Source: Polytrichum commune | Taxonomy: Eukaryota > Streptophyta > Polytrichopsida > Polytrichales > Polytrichaceae | Direction: 5' to 3' | DNA length: 64,000 bases | NCBI GenBank assembly: GCA_950295325.1 | Contig: OX485807.1 | Coordinates: 47,274,440 to 47,338,439 of the forward strand | In this document: positions 46,052 through 60,280 of the stretch, piece by piece | Layout of the letters: every line of letters starts with the position of its first letter | Position numbering within the stretch: position 1 is the first letter of the stretch | Notes under the pieces: model-generated | Database searches by the model: none | What the model was told of the DNA's origin: nothing | Seen by the model: only the letters and a program-made list of their open reading frames with translations | Made by a program: the position numbers and the translations under genes

Positions 46052-46366
46052 AAGGTAGCGGGGCACATTCCCGCTCGGGTCCTTAAACCGCTCACTAGAC
46101 CTATCCAAACAAGAGGTACATTATAGCTTCCAACCTCAAATTTCTATGTAATCATGGTGTACATTTTTGGGGTGAGTGGTTTTGGGTACCCCTATGAGTT
46201 CTCCTTCCAAAATTCATAACTAATTTAATATTAATACAAAAGTAATTATTCCAATTGGTCCAATTTCCAATGTACTTTGCACATCTTCCAAGATTGATTC
46301 CCCCTTAATAACTCCCCAATGAACATGCCAATCTGAAATCCGAGCGGGAATGTGCCCCGCTACCTT
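46052..46366. mobile_element. MITE with AAGGTAGCGGGGCACATTCC ends, 315 bp
   Basis: Inverted ends are perfect over about 27 bp (AAGGTAGCGGGGCACATTCC followed by CGCTCGG; the inverse at 46340-46366). Begins 13 bp after the preceding Harbinger-like MITE. Possible TAA/TTA flanks. No coding capacity. Confidence 0.82.
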
Positions 46367-47290
46367 ATTGTTGGCTACATCTGTGGACACTCTCAAGTGC
46401 AAAAACATCCTCAAAAATCAACATTGGAAAGAGCATTTAATCTATGCCTAATATGACCCATACATAGAAGTTCACGCCCTTTGGCCCCATTACGGATGAA
46501 TTGAAGCTCACGTGGGCCATGAAGTGACGTGTGGTAGTGGGACGTGAATCGGGCTGGGACATAAGATTGAGTATTGGGACTTCGATTGGGCTAGGACCTC
46601 ATGTTTTGGGCCGGTTCACATGGGGTCCCAAGTCCTAACATGGAGGCAAAGTCCCGACTTTTGAGCTTCAAGAAATCATTAAAATATAGTTCATATCCAG
46701 AAAGTCAAATCTTGAATATTTTATGCTCGGGACTTGTGTTGGGAGTTGGATCTAGTTTTTGGCTCGACCCAACTTTTGATACAATTCCCGAACTTAACCT
46801 CCAAAAAGTGTTGTCATGGAAAGTTAAGGCATCCAATAGTCAATCAAGTCCATTCAACTGTTCATTAAGGCCATATACTGTCAACATGGATGAGATATAC
46901 ATATTTTAGGTGAATGAAGTTGACGTTTATGAGGTGGCGGTTTGTGATTGATTACCCTCACAAGAGTTTTGATAATTGTTGTAACCAAGCATTAGCATAT
47001 AGCAAAGCGGTTATGGGTTAACCTATAGATCAACTATGTGTTACCCTAACTTTACAGCTTCGAGATTTGTAGCAATTTCCATATTTTATATATATATACA
47101 TACATATATATATATGTAAAATTTAATTCTCCTAAATATTTGTGTCTCTTCACAACAAAAACAATTCTCCATATGCAAACTCTTTGTATTTTATCGGTTA
47201 TAGATGCTTAGGACCCCATGTGAAGTGGTAAGTGCCAACTTCCATGCTCTCAACGGCTAAGATTGGACGGATTGACCTCAAGTAAATGGG
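46367..47290. other. Intergenic DNA, no gene recognised
   Basis: 46540-46640 contains GGG(C/A)CTGG/TATTGGGAC words related to the repeats at 47.3-47.9 kb. A (TA)n/TATATACATA stretch lies at 47087-47117. Confidence 0.45.
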
Positions 47291-47299
47291 GACTTGGGA

Positions 47300-47870
47300 C
47301 CCATGTGAACCGGTCCTGAGTACTGGGACGTGAATTGGGCCGGACCTGATATTGGATACTAGGATGTGGAGTGGTCCCGGACCTCGTATTGGGTGTATAT
47401 TGAGATCTAGATTGGGCCGGGACCTGATATATCATATTGGACTGTGTATTGGGTACGGACCTGATATTGGGCATTGGGATCTGGATTGGGCCGGGACCTG
47501 ATATATCATATTGGATTGTGTGTTGGGTACGGACCTGATATTGGGCATTGGGATCTGGATTGAGCTGGGACCTGGTATTGAAAAGAAATGAAATTGAGTT
47601 TAAAAGTCCAGGAAGCAAAAGGCTTTACTATGGGAATTGGGTATTGGGATCTGGATTGGGCCGGGACCTGATATATCATATTGGACTGTGTATTGGGTAC
47701 GGACCTGATATTGGGCATTGGGATCTGGATTGAGCTGGGACCTGGTATTGAAAAGAAATGAAATTGAGTTTAAAAGTCCAGGAAGCAAAAGGCTTTACTA
47801 TGGGAATTGGGTATTGGGATCTGGATTGGGCCGGACCTGATATTGGTATTGGGATCTGATCTCTCAAGAC
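47300..47870. repeat. Tandem repeat array with a 170-bp segmental duplication
   Basis: Short words TATTGGG, GGATCTGGATTGGGCCGGGA and GGACCTGATAT are repeated many times. In addition AAAAGAAATGAAATTGAGTT and the following sequence through GGCTTTACTATGGGAATTGG occur at 47581 and 47751, exactly 170 bp apart. The minus-strand open frames (Gln/Pro/Ile repeats) are shadows. The array abuts the 5' region of the next gene. Confidence 0.88.
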
Positions 47871-47901
47871 CTGGGCTGCGCTTCACCTCCCCTCCAAGCT
47901 C

Positions 47902-50900
47902 TTGAAGATCGCCGAACAAGAAGAATTGCAAAGTACGAGGAGGAGGAGGAGGAGCAGCCGAAGGAGAAGAACGCAATTTGCACAGGCTGCTACCTTTGCA
48001 ATGCAGGTCGCCAGGACGCTTCTGCGTTCTCCTTCCTTTTCCGCCTTCCTCCGCTCTTCCTCCCACACTTCAGGTCCGTTTCCCACACCTCCCGCTCACA
48101 CGAAGAGACTACAAATTATCAAATTTTTAATCGTGTGAGGGAAAGTGGACTGATCGGAAATGTGAATCTGAGTGATATTGTGGATTCGAGTTTGTGGTTT
48201 TGTTGATGTGATGTAGGGGGGTGAGGAATTAGTGCGGGATTGGATTGGTATTGGCGAGTGATGCACTTGAGTTTTTAAAACCCTAGAATTGGCTTTAGTG
48301 GTGCGAGAGCGTCAATTTCCGGGATTCTGAGTATTAGAGGCGATCGCAATTCGATGATGAAATGCGATGAAATGAGTGACGAAATTTCTGTGCTGCTGGT
48401 CGTGGCTATGTTTGGTTTGACTTGTCACAGGGGTTTTGATGAGAGACTCGTGATGACATTCCATGAATTACGGCAAGCACCAGGGGCACATATTGTGGTG
48501 GAATACATTTTAATTTGTTGAAGGACGAACGATTATTTTCCTCTCGCCGTATCAGGAATACCAACAAAAAAAAACCCCTGCTTGTATTGTCGAACGATGC
48601 TGTGAGGTTCAAATTGCATCGGTCGTTTGAATTTCAGACGCCTTTATCGAAACTCATGGAAAACTACGATTTTTGACCAGTGAGTCAATCCATGGAATTA
48701 ATTGCATTTGAGTGATGACGTTGCATTTTGTGTTGCAGTCGTAGGGATCCATCTTTGTTCAAGAAGAATTGGAACATCCCCACGCGCCTACCAATGTTTT
48801 ATGTCAACCTACAGCTGTCGAGATTTGTCCTTGAGGTCGTTGGAGCACTTGCAGCTCGCTTCTAGGTCACTTGGTAAGAGAAGCCCCACATAAAGATTTA
48901 GTTACCCGTCTGTAATCTGCAAATGAATTAGTGAGTTGATAATTATTATGGTGCTTTTTCACTGGGGTAGGATGTTGTTGTCATCTGTGTGAGCTCAGAT
49001 GTGCTGGAATTACTGACATTGCATTGTAAGGCTTGCGCAGGTATAGTAAAACGGTCAGGTGCTTTGTTAGGGGTTACGCTAGCAACAAGCTACGTTGCAA
49101 GATGGCATGGCGTTGCTCATTGCGAGAAGGACGAGAGATTTGAGAGGGGTGAGCTCTTCAAGGCCCAATTCAGAACATAATGCAATCTCTATATGCAAGC
49201 ACTCCATGTGCAGGTCTCTCTCGGACATACTGCGTGTAGCAGTGACAACTTAAAATCGATGTGAATCATGGCAGTGGAATCTGTAGTGGAATCTTTATTT
49301 AGTGCTGTGCGTTCATGCCTTTCGTATCTACATGGAGCAAGTATTTACATGAAAGTCTATTCTCGAGTGATTTTGGAAAAGGTGCATGTTATTACTGAAG
49401 CTGAGTTGAAAGCTTTTCTAGTGGTGGTATATCAGCTTGCCATTTATTTATTAACTCTCTGCATCAGTCAGATGATATCAAACTAGAGTCCAGTCATATT
49501 TATTCTCACCTTATGAAATGGTCAATCCCAATATTGTTCTACCATTTAGTGTACTTCTACTGTTAGGTTTAACGCCTGTATTCTTGTGCAGATCAGCAGG
49601 CACAGGTTGCTGGATATAGTGCCAGTCAGGAAGACAGCAATGAGTTTCTGAAGCAGCATAGTCACATCCTGGAGTATTTAAGGAGGCTATGGTGGCCAGC
49701 TATTTTTATCTGTACTGTGTTTGTGGGATACCCGTACCCAGCAACGCTTATTGTGAATTGCGTATTAATGTTGTGGAGCACAAAGCCATCTCCTGCATCC
49801 ATCTACCTTTGGATTGAAGAGGTCAGTTTCTTACTATTTCACACTGCTTTTATGGCAAACCAACATACATTGCCCAGGGGATTGTCGGTGAAAGTCAGTT
49901 GAATTCATAGGCCACAAATTTGGTAGAATGTTTCTGGGAGCCAAAATATTGCTTGTTTCCAGACCATGTTTGTACTCACCATGGAAGCGTTAAATCTTAC
50001 ACCTGCTTTCAAAAGCTGTGGTTTACATATTTTTTTATAATGATTGTGATGGTGAGTTGAAATCTTGTAGAGGGGAAATCAACCATTGTTGCTTGATGCA
50101 CAAGAAATTAAATTTATGCTTGAGTATCTCTGCAAACATTTTCCAGGACACTTCTTCCTTTGTCAAAGTCAAACCTATTGATCCTTAGATTTTATAACTC
50201 GATTTTGTACCCAAAGACATGAACTTGGGGATTCATTCTGCTTTTTAGAGGTCTGCACTTCTTCAAAGTGGTTGATCATGATAAAAATGGTAATGGCATG
50301 CTCTTATTAGCTGTTTTTCCAGGGGTATGAGTTTGTGACATGTTCTTGTTGGTCTCTTGTGCTACTTACAGAGGAGAAAAAGGCTAAGTGCTAAAAAACG
50401 CGTATCAGATAAGGTGAAAGACAAGGTACTGCTCCAAATCTTACTCAAGTCACTGCAGGGTTTAGGGCTATCAATGCATCATTGGTGTATGGGTCCGTTG
50501 ATTGCAGGTGTCCAGAATTAGCTTTCCACATAACTACATGTTTCGGTTAATTCTGAGCTGGTGTGCTTTTCTCTCAACTGGAGGGCAGTGTGTTCTTAAT
50601 CCAGAGAGCTGGAGTGTATGACAGGCTCTGTCAGAATTGCATACCTCTACCTTGTTGGAAATTTTAGCTGCTGTATAAGTTTGTCTAACTCGAGCTACTG
50701 GACTTTCTAAGTAATTTTTCTATCCCACTTGATTTCTAAATTTCAGGTACCTGTTTTGTTAGCTTTACTTGGCACATATCATATCTAACTGTGCCTCTTA
50801 TAACTATCTGTGGGCTTGCAGGTAGTTCATTCAGCAGCCGTCATCCATGTGGAAGTCCGTGATTTCATGTTGTTCTGCTTAGCCAGGGTCACATCTCTCA

Positions 50901-51636
50901 CACAAAATTCCATCATGGTGGGGCTGCTAGGAGATTGGTGGATTGTATACACATCGTCTTCCACAATAACCACACTTGGCTTGAGTATGGTCCTGCCCCC
51001 TCCTCCTCGCGTCTTTGTTCGAGAACTGTAACTTGCATTGATAAATCTGTCTGCCCCCTCAAGGTGATTGCTACCAGATAAGGCTGGTCACCACCAGTAA
51101 TACAAAGGCTTTGTTTCAATACATGAAAAGCAACTACGTAATTGAGGACACATAAAATCTTTTCATTGAGGCACTGTGAGAACAAAAAAGTGAAGTTGCC
51201 TCTGGTTTTCTGCATGTGAGAGATTTACACTCAGCTCCTTGAAGTCTGCATAGTAAAGGATGTTTTTGGTTCCTTTTTCTCATTTTGAACACTCTTACAA
51301 AATGCAATGATTGCATTATGTTTTGAAAATTCTAGATGGACAAAGTAATTGTGGAAGCTTTGTGTCATTCTTCCAACCCTTGAGGATGTTTCTGAGCGCC
51401 TTGGAGAATGATGTCCATGAACATGCCACCATTTAAAGAGCTACCGGTACACAGACACACTGAAGTGACTTTGTGAAGTTGTAATAAATATCAAGAATTG
51501 TCATGTTGCAGGCATCAAGAGGTTGACAAATCTTGATGAGCTTGCAAAAGAATTGAGATATAAGAAAGCAGAGCTTGAAGCTGAGGGCAGAAGAGTTGCA
51601 GAAGATGGAATTAAGAAGTTCAAGTCCTGGTGTTAA
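47902..51636 (+). CDS. Multi-exon gene, predicted membrane protein of unknown function
   Basis: I do not recognise the family. Exons supported by splice sites and phase: 1 ending 48073 (ATG at 48001, or in frame at 47902), 2 48739-48873, 3 49041-49148, 4 49275-49381, 5 about 49597-49821, 6 50372-50425, 7 50822-about 51030, 8 about 51512/51520-51636. Exon 1 from 48001 is Arg/Ser-rich like an organelle targeting peptide (MQVARTLLRSPSFSAFLRSS). Exon 3 has a short hydrophobic stretch (SGALLGVTLATSYVARW). Exon 5 has a likely membrane segment (LRRLWWPAIFICTVFVGYPY, ..ATLIVNCVLMLWSTKPSP). Exon 6 is basic. Exon 7 reads VEVRDFMLFCLARV, then MVGLLGDWWIVYT. Exon 8 is a charged probable coiled coil (..LDELAKELRYKKAELEAEG..). 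The exon 7/8 junction and the C-terminus are uncertain: exon 7 can end at its own TAA (51029-51031) or splice on. Exons 1-7 join cleanly. Confidence 0.6.
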
Positions 51637-53073
51637 GGTGCAACATTGATAACTTGGGTTTTAAATCAACCTGAACATGAATCATGAGTCTTATCAACTA
51701 TATAAGTCCTCCTAAGCCATGTGACGAGTGCAAAGGAGTGTACACTCGTCGAAAAGCCCTCCTGATATTGTACTGGAACAGCTTTCGAAAATAATCTTAG
51801 TTACATGGTGATGACCAAATTTAATGAATCGTGTACTAGGTAATGACTAGCAGGTGACTACAGGGGATGTCCTGCACAAGCTGCCACTACAGTATGTGAT
51901 TTTACACCAACATTTGAGACAACATCCCTGACATCTCATCAGTTGGGTTGAATATGGACCCTTTTGAGCACACGTTTACCCTTCATTTCTTTGGGTCAAG
52001 GGTCTCTCATAGGTCACAGCTTACAGATGATAGTTCATGAATTCACCCCAAATATCTGAAAGTGAACGACACCATCCAATTATCTTTTGATGGGCGATCT
52101 TTTGTGGCACCTACCAAGGGGGAGGGTGAAAACGCTGATTGCTATCCAGAGCCAGAGAATCATTATTTTATGCCAAAATTTTATCTAAAATGGGGTCAGA
52201 CACTCCTAATTAGTCTGCTGAGGGTAGTATAGCAATACACCTAAAGGGGCAAGTATTTCACCACACCTCTGACGATAGGTGCTTGAAAGTGAAATCCTCT
52301 CTTGACCACATTATTTAGTGCATGTGATCTTTACCTTAGAGGGGAAGTTGTTTATTCACCCAATACGAAAAGTGTTAAAATATTCTTATTGAAGAGTAAC
52401 TCTCATTGGTACCTGGGGACTAGATTATACTCCATCCCCACGATAGCGCCATGGACATTAGACCAGCTTGCTTGTAGCCCAGAGATTGCTTAACACAATA
52501 TTGCTTATAGCGCACCCATTGCCAGTCATGGTGATATTCTATTTCATTTTGTACATGTTTGGTACACTGCAAACATGCCCAAATCCCTGTCAAATGCTGG
52601 TTGTGCAGAGCTCATTTCAGAGCACATTCAAAAGATGCCTGACTGCAACAATTGTAGATGTTTAAGCAGTACATGATTAGTATTGCTACCTACTTTTGTC
52701 AACAGCAAATGCACCAACATGCCCCAGTGAGCAGCGCAAGTTCAATTCTCATCTACACTTGTGGCAGGACAAATGGGTTTGTTCCCACATGTTCAATTTG
52801 ACCAAGCTCTATGCAGCTTTAAAAGCTTCATCATAACAACAATATATTCATTCATCTTCACTTTTTAAAAATCAACATATGCAGGAGGGCAAATCCTCTA
52901 AACAAGAGGAACGGAAGATGTTTTGACAACACATAGTTTGGGGGTGGCCATATGCTGGCCACCACAAGTTAAATTTCCATATACTTGGATATCTCAATCC
53001 TTAGAGCCAAGGTGCAATGTTGGTTCATCAACCACCTTGTTTCCATTTTCAGTACAGGAGTGCATACTGCTCT
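51637..53073. other. Intergenic space between two convergent genes
   Basis: Presumed 3' flanks of the membrane-protein gene (plus) and UFM1 (minus). No coding frame of note. Confidence 0.4.
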
Positions 53074-54246
<1,173 letters not shown>

Positions 54247-54425
54247 GATGGAAATTGACGAAGCGCGGCCGCGGATTGGGGTGCTCTGTTTCTGCTGTTG
54301 CTCGCAGAGGAAGTCGAGAACACCTTCTCTGCCATCAATGGAAGAGTCGGAAGCGGGCAGAGTCGGGCAGGACGGGCAGGAAAAACAAAATACAGACAAG
54401 TCTTCCAAATTGAAGGCGCACACCA
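54247..54425 (-). other. Probable 5' UTR/first non-coding exon region of UFM1
   Basis: Lies immediately upstream of the inferred split start codon. Relatively GC-rich compared with the DNA beyond 54440. An upstream open frame (54426 to 54148) runs through it and into the intron, but its protein (..LFAMVLYLLTITQKF..) matches nothing I know, so it is treated as chance or as a possible uORF. Confidence 0.45.
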
Positions 54426-54446
54426 AAGAACCAACACAAAGACTTA

Positions 54447-54993
54447 GGCCACTTCACACTATGGCCAAACTTTGTTGAGAGTCCAAAGCAATGGGTTCAA
54501 AATAGCCAATAAAATATAGGAATTGAAGCCTTCAGGTGGGCATATATAGTGTGAAGCTTCCAAAGGCCATGCTCAAAGTCCAACCCTTCGATCATGAACT
54601 CCCAGTGTGATTTGGACAGCCATTGTGTGAAGTCTCCAAAGGCCAAGCCCAAAGTCCAAAGGAAGAAGGAGCATCCCACTTTGTTCCTTGCCCAAAACAA
54701 CCCCTCCAATCTAACGGCCAAGATTCTGTCAGTTTTTGTTTTTTTGTTTTTTATGAGTAAAAATACGGCCTCTCGACCATAGTTTGGGTTTCCATTCCTG
54801 TCTGACCCAAACCTCCTTCGAGAGTTTGTCGCCTTGGACAAAAAGTACTGCCATGTAGGCATTTTGGAGAGCGACGGCCTTTGGACTTTGGCCTCTAGTG
54901 TGAAGGGTCAAGAGGCCGAATTCTTGGTTTCTTGCAATCTGATTGGTGGAAATCGACGGCCTCTCGACCTTCGGCCATAGTGTGAAGCAACCC
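54447..54993. mobile_element. Harbinger-like MITE, related but distinct family (547 bp)
   Basis: Ends GGCCACTTCACACTATGGCC and GGCCATAGTGTGAAGCAACCC, flanked by TTA on both sides (54444-54446 and 54994-54996). Internal repeats of CCAAAGGCCA(A/T)GC(C/T)CAAAGTCC. The ends resemble family A (GGGCCACTTCACAC), but the interior differs. It sits just upstream of the UFM1 5' region. Confidence 0.85.
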
Positions 54994-54996
54994 TTA

Positions 54997-56053
54997 GCTC
55001 CACACTAATTATCCCAATTAGTGTGTGTTACATCATGACCGTTCAACATGTTACCAAAGCTTTGAAAGCAACATGTTATGTGAACTTGACATAATCCAAT
55101 ATAAAAACAATAATTTTCTTTTAACAATTGTTTACATTATGAGATCCTTGGTTGTTTTTCAAGTATAAAATTGAAGACCACACAAAGAGACATGTGTATT
55201 TGTTGAAATCAAAATTGTATTCTCATGATATTACTCAGCTAACAAGTTTTGTTCATGGGCCCCACAGTATATTCGAGAATAGAACCTCTAGATACCGGAA
55301 CCCTAGTGCTTCAAATTGAATATGAAGTCAAGACAATTAAACTTTGCTCATAATTTGAGCAATGTTATGTCTTATCTTGCAATACATTTTAATCTATTTC
55401 TAACGCCTAAAGCAATTGGAAGTGATTTATTATATGTAAGAGACACACAAACTCAAATGTTATTGTTGATTGTAAGCAAATATAAGAATTTCCTATTCAT
55501 TTGTAGTGAAGATTATACATCCACTCCTCGTAGTTTCATGTGCGCAACGTTCAATATTACACCACCAAAATGGTTGAAACAACCTTAATATTTAAACACA
55601 TATCACAAATATTGGATTGAGAAATATGAATGGAATATATTGAGATATGTAATATAAATAAGTGGAGGTATGAGTTCACCATATCAAAGACCGCTTTTCG
55701 GAGTACATGGGGATATTTAGGGTATTTAGTGTGATATATAGTCACATGGAATGAAAACTACGTGGATTTTTCTTTATTTTTAATTCATTTTTTGATAACC
55801 AATTTAACATTTGACGAGCACCAAGTTGGCTTATCTTCTCCTAGGACAAGCCCTTAAGTTTCCACATGGTTGGTTAGTACTTGAAGATATCCAGTTCACA
55901 TAGATACCCACACCCAATATGAATGGATGGAAAATAATGGTAGAATGTACCTAAAGTTTCGCATACAAAAACATCATGTCCATGATGCCATGTTGAGCAC
56001 GATCATTCCACTTTTGGAGTCGTCAACCTATCATGAATGAAACAACAACGTAG
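54997..56053. other. Intergenic DNA, no gene recognised
   Basis: Starts with a TTAGTGTGTGTTAC superfamily fragment (55003-55034, itself palindromic: CACACTAATTATCCCAATTA GTGTGTG). The rest is AT-rich with no known coding content. Confidence 0.4.
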
Positions 56054-56590
56054 ACACCGTTTATGGTATTTAGTGTCACATACACTATTTGCGAAATGCC
56101 TGAACTATATGCCTAGATGTCTCAAAGTGTCATGCCTGCTAATTGCCAATATGATTTCATTTGTCAACATACTAAAGTGAAAAAAATAAAAAAAATAAAA
56201 AAAAATTGCATTATGACATTTAGTGTAGCACGTTGGGATACTTGAAATGATAGTTTTGGGTTTCAGTGTGCAAGGGGAAGATAACACTGAGCATGCTAAC
56301 GGCAAGTGTCATGTGTCCACATTCCAGTATGCAAGAGGAAGGCATTCTTGAGCATACTAATGCCAAGTGTCATTTGTGTACACTTTGGTCAACTTGTAGG
56401 CCATTGTGTCACATAAACATGCACCTCATAACATTATTGAACATACTCTTGCCAAGATATTAATAAGCACCAAGTGTCATGAGGTGACACTGATGGTGAA
56501 GTTGTTGATCATTAGTGTAACCTAACATATGCCTCAAACTAGGGTAAGTGACACTATTACACATGTGACACTAAATACCACAAACGGTGT
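56054..56590. mobile_element. MITE with ACACCGTTTATGGTATTTAG ends, about 537 bp
   Basis: Left end ACACCGTTTATGGTATTTAG TGTCACA; right end is its near-perfect inverse (TGTGACACTAAATACCACAA ACGGTGT). The interior carries two related CAAGTGTCAT(G/T)TGT segments with GCAAG(A/G)GGAAG. Member of the wider TATTTAGTGTCAC group but longer than 18030 and 25099. Target duplication not clear. Confidence 0.75.
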
Positions 56591-59500
56591 AGTGAAACCT
56601 TACCATTTTCTTCTTGTTTACCGAAGAGGTTGGTGGAAAGGTGTAGAAGGTGAGTGAGATGTGATGATGTCTTATTCTATTTTTATAGGGCCTCAACAAA
56701 CGGTGCAAAGGGGTGCCTATTTTCAAAGCTACGTTCGAGCGTATAATGCAATAGGGTTTGGTAGGTCTAATTCATTGGGGTATGTGTTTGACATGGTCAA
56801 TTCGTTGGGGTTGAAGGTTGGTGGGCTCAAGGGGATGGGCTTAACTTAGTTTTTTGGGTTAGGGTACGAACAAGGAGTGTAAGGTGAGGGTGGATCCCAA
56901 TGGGATGGAAACCCATCATGGAGGGCTCAAGTCGAGGATGCCTAGATTTCCGTAACAAAAAAAAAACTTAAGGTATCTATGAAAAGAAAAAAATTATGTT
57001 CACAAACATTCTCATGAAAATCTTGCACTTTCACATAGCATTAATAAGCAAGTAGATGATGGTCTTTTTCCAAAGAAAGAACATGCAATTAAATAAAACT
57101 TCAAAACTTATACTTGGTTGTGGGAAACTTCATAATACACAGTCCGAATGCTATATGTAAACGGGGGATCCCGGGGAATCCCGGAATGAAAGGAGAATTA
57201 CCCTCGTCCAACATATGGTCCCACGGAATGTAGACAAGGAGTTGAGTGATATCATGTAGTGGACCTTTTAACTTTATAGGAACAAGGGGAACTCCTACAG
57301 GATGGCCACACAACATCAACTTTACATTTTCAAAAGGAAAGAGACATCGTGATTCCCCCCCCCCCCAATTTTTTTTTCCATAATAATATAATCTAATCCC
57401 GTAATGGAGTGTTTATGGTTGTTCTTGTTCTTGATTTTGTTCTTGTGTGTGCATGTGTGTTTCTATAGTTAACTTCCTGGACTATGTATATTCAAATGAA
57501 GTTTTATTTAATGAAGGTCTGAATGTCTAAAAGGCTTCACTTTTTTTTTACTTTTTTTTACTTTTTTTTTTTTTTGAGAACAAACATGTACTAAGTCCAA
57601 TGAGTAAAACAATGGCATGCTACAAACTTACATCCAACAACAAAATCACCCAACGTTATATATCTAATTCAAAATTTTACTTGTTTCTAATTTCTAGACG
57701 TGTTACTAACCCAATGTGACTTGCCAATGTCTAAATCATTTGTGAAAATAAGAATAAATTCAATTTTTTTCAAAATCGAATCATTGTACCACTATGTTGA
57801 CATTAGACATGTTTACCCATAACCAAGACTACGTACCATTGTCATACATTCAAAGCACACTATGATCTATTCGAAATTCAAAGTTGGTTTTCAATATACG
57901 AGCCCATTGTGTGTGTGATTTTGTGCCAATGATTGTCCTAGCAAATCAACTGCAACCGGGGCATATATAATGGGCACCACCACTTCTCTTTTATGGGACT
58001 TAGAAAAAATTGCCAGAAAACCTCACTTGGTAATCAAAATTAGAATGGTACATTCATCCCCCTAAATTCAAAAATCCATCCATCCAAGCTTCGCCTCCCC
58101 CAATCATTCTCGTCATTAAACTTACGAGTGCCTTAATTACTTCTTCGCTCGTAGTCAGCCCAAGACTTGACTAATATAATCAACTGTAATTAAGATCTGC
58201 CAATTAGTTGATCACGTAATTAAGAGCGGTTTGTGTGTGCGAAAGTGTTGACTTCCAAACTTCGAGGACGATTACGGGCCCTTGTCAAAGCATTGATGGG
58301 AATTTGAAGTGCCCCGAAACCCTAAGCGCTATTTCCCTTGATTGAAATTAACAAAAGAAAATAAATAAAACCCTTTTTTTTACCAACGGTCAAACTCCTC
58401 GTGTTCCCAAAGTCCAACCGGTTCCATGTTGTGCTAATCTTCTATTTTCTCTTTAATTATTTGAGGAATATTATGTATTATATTCCTTTTTGAATGATTG
58501 GTAATTTTCCTAAAGTCTTCAACCTTGACCGGTTATTTCTCAAAGTCAACTGGTTCATTTGTAACTAGCGGTTGATTCTCCCCATTCTTTGGTTTGGTTA
58601 TTATGCAATATTGGAATCAATTTAGAATATTCACCCCATTACGTGTTGGTTTTGGTAATTTTGTTCTTTGGAACTGGTTTACATGTACACTAATGATGTA
58701 TTGCTATGATCACTTTATTTTGCATTTTCCTTCTTTTCATTAAAAATAATCCTTTTAATGATGGAATTTGAGTTTTTGGATTTTGGATTAAATGGCATTT
58801 TATACCATTGCCGACAAAATACACACAACATGTCCATGATCGAGCTTGGTGTATTACAAGTTTTTGTAGAAGGTAGAGCATTAGATTGGTCGTAGTTGTT
58901 AAAAATGTAATGAAAGAGGCATGAGAAACAATAATGTTAGAATAAGGCTACAACGCTAGTCCAAAGAGGAATAAGAGTTATCCCATATTGTTTGTATGAA
59001 CCAAGGAAAAGAAGAAAAGTAATAAAACACAAAGCAAGGAGAGCATGAGACCATCTCACTTCAAGCATTGTTCATATGTCTTTGTGTATGTGTGATATGC
59101 TTGTGCAATCTCATCTCTAAATCTATTGAGTTACATTAGTTTTTGGGTTATTTGGACTGGGGTGCGGAAATTCGAAGGCTTCTATTGGGATTTTGAGCCC
59201 TCTCCGCATTCAAATACCAAAAAAAATTGGATCTCAATTATTTGAGAATAAGCACAGGTGTGGACGTGATTACGAGCCTGAACCCAAAAGAGATCATCTC
59301 TCTCCATTCTATATTTGGATGGGGTTAGCCATGTTCCAAAGAGTTAAGAAAAGAAAAAGAAAAAAGAAAAAAGAAACAACAATGTTTGTGCACCAACATG
59401 AATATGAACCAATTTTCTTTCTTCTCTTTTCAAGGGTTGATATGTAGGTTTTAGGTCAACTCCACTATTTGATTCAAAAACGAGCCAATCCTTTACCTAA

Positions 59501-60003
59501 CATTCCGCGAAGTTCACACCTTAAACTTGTAGTTTCCATGAGTTAGATATTTGGCATACTAAGCTTTCTTCAATGCTCAAATTATATGGTGTTTGATCAA
59601 TTAATTTCATAGTTTAAGCACGTGCATAATGGTCATGGTTAGTGTCAAATATTAAAGGGGAAATCGACATTAAACAAAGCCTCGTTCATGACAACCCAAA
59701 GAGTGCTTGAGAATCCATTGGCCCCATCCACAAAACAAGAGCCCAAGCTCTTCATTTACAATCCTAAGCACCCTTAGGATTCGGACTAAGAGAGTGTCAT
59801 AGACGTTTCATATGGAATCAATCAAGGCACCATCCAAGCATTATAAGCCCGGAAAAAAAAGGTTAGGCTTTCAAGTTAAAATCTCAAATGTAAAGAAAAC
59901 TTGAATGAAAAAAACGTGAGTAGCAAAGGTCAACGAGGAGCTCCTTTCTTCAATCTCTTGATCTTTGAGCTCCCAACCAATGATGGATTGACATCACCTT
60001 CAG
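56591..60003. other. Intergenic DNA, no gene recognised
   Basis: AT-rich with homopolymer runs (A at 56957, C at 57354-57366, T at 57540-57576). 58508-58590 resembles 13720-13790. No frame with a known domain. Confidence 0.4.
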
Positions 60004-60216
60004 TTATATACCACTCATGAGGCTAGAATATTAGACCCTTCATAATTATCACCGCAGGAGTAAGGGGAGCCATCCACACAAGAAGCATAGAACTCCTTGA
60101 GAACGTACATATCCCCACATCAAAAAAACAATGAAAACCATCCACCAAATAGCCATCAAATATCTTACATACCTAGTATATTTAAGAGAAAACCTTGACA
60201 ATAAACAAGAACCAAT
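60004..60216 (+). mobile_element. LINE C-terminal fragment
   Basis: Plus-strand translation gives PFIIITAGVRGAIH, then ELLENVHIPTS, then MKTIHQIAIKYLTYL and ENLDNKQ, with one frameshift. This matches the end of the minus-strand LINE at 19661-21144 (ITAGVRGAVHEQ, KQIHQIAIKYLTYL, LDNKQ). Only the tail of the ORF is left. Confidence 0.75.
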
Positions 60217-60220
60217 ACTC

Positions 60221-60280
60221 CCCCCCCCCCCCCCCCCCCCACACATAGTAAATGAAGATAGATAGATAGATAGATAGATA
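60221..60280. repeat. C homopolymer and (GATA)n microsatellite
   Basis: An uninterrupted run of about 20 C, followed after 15 bp by GATAGATAGATAGATAGATA. It directly follows the LINE fragment, so it may derive from the retroelement tail. Confidence 0.9.

Noticed and set aside
47250-47867. Minus-strand Gln/Pro/Ile-repeat frames
   Set aside because: They translate a non-coding tandem array; the repeat DNA structure, not protein selection, explains the periodicity.
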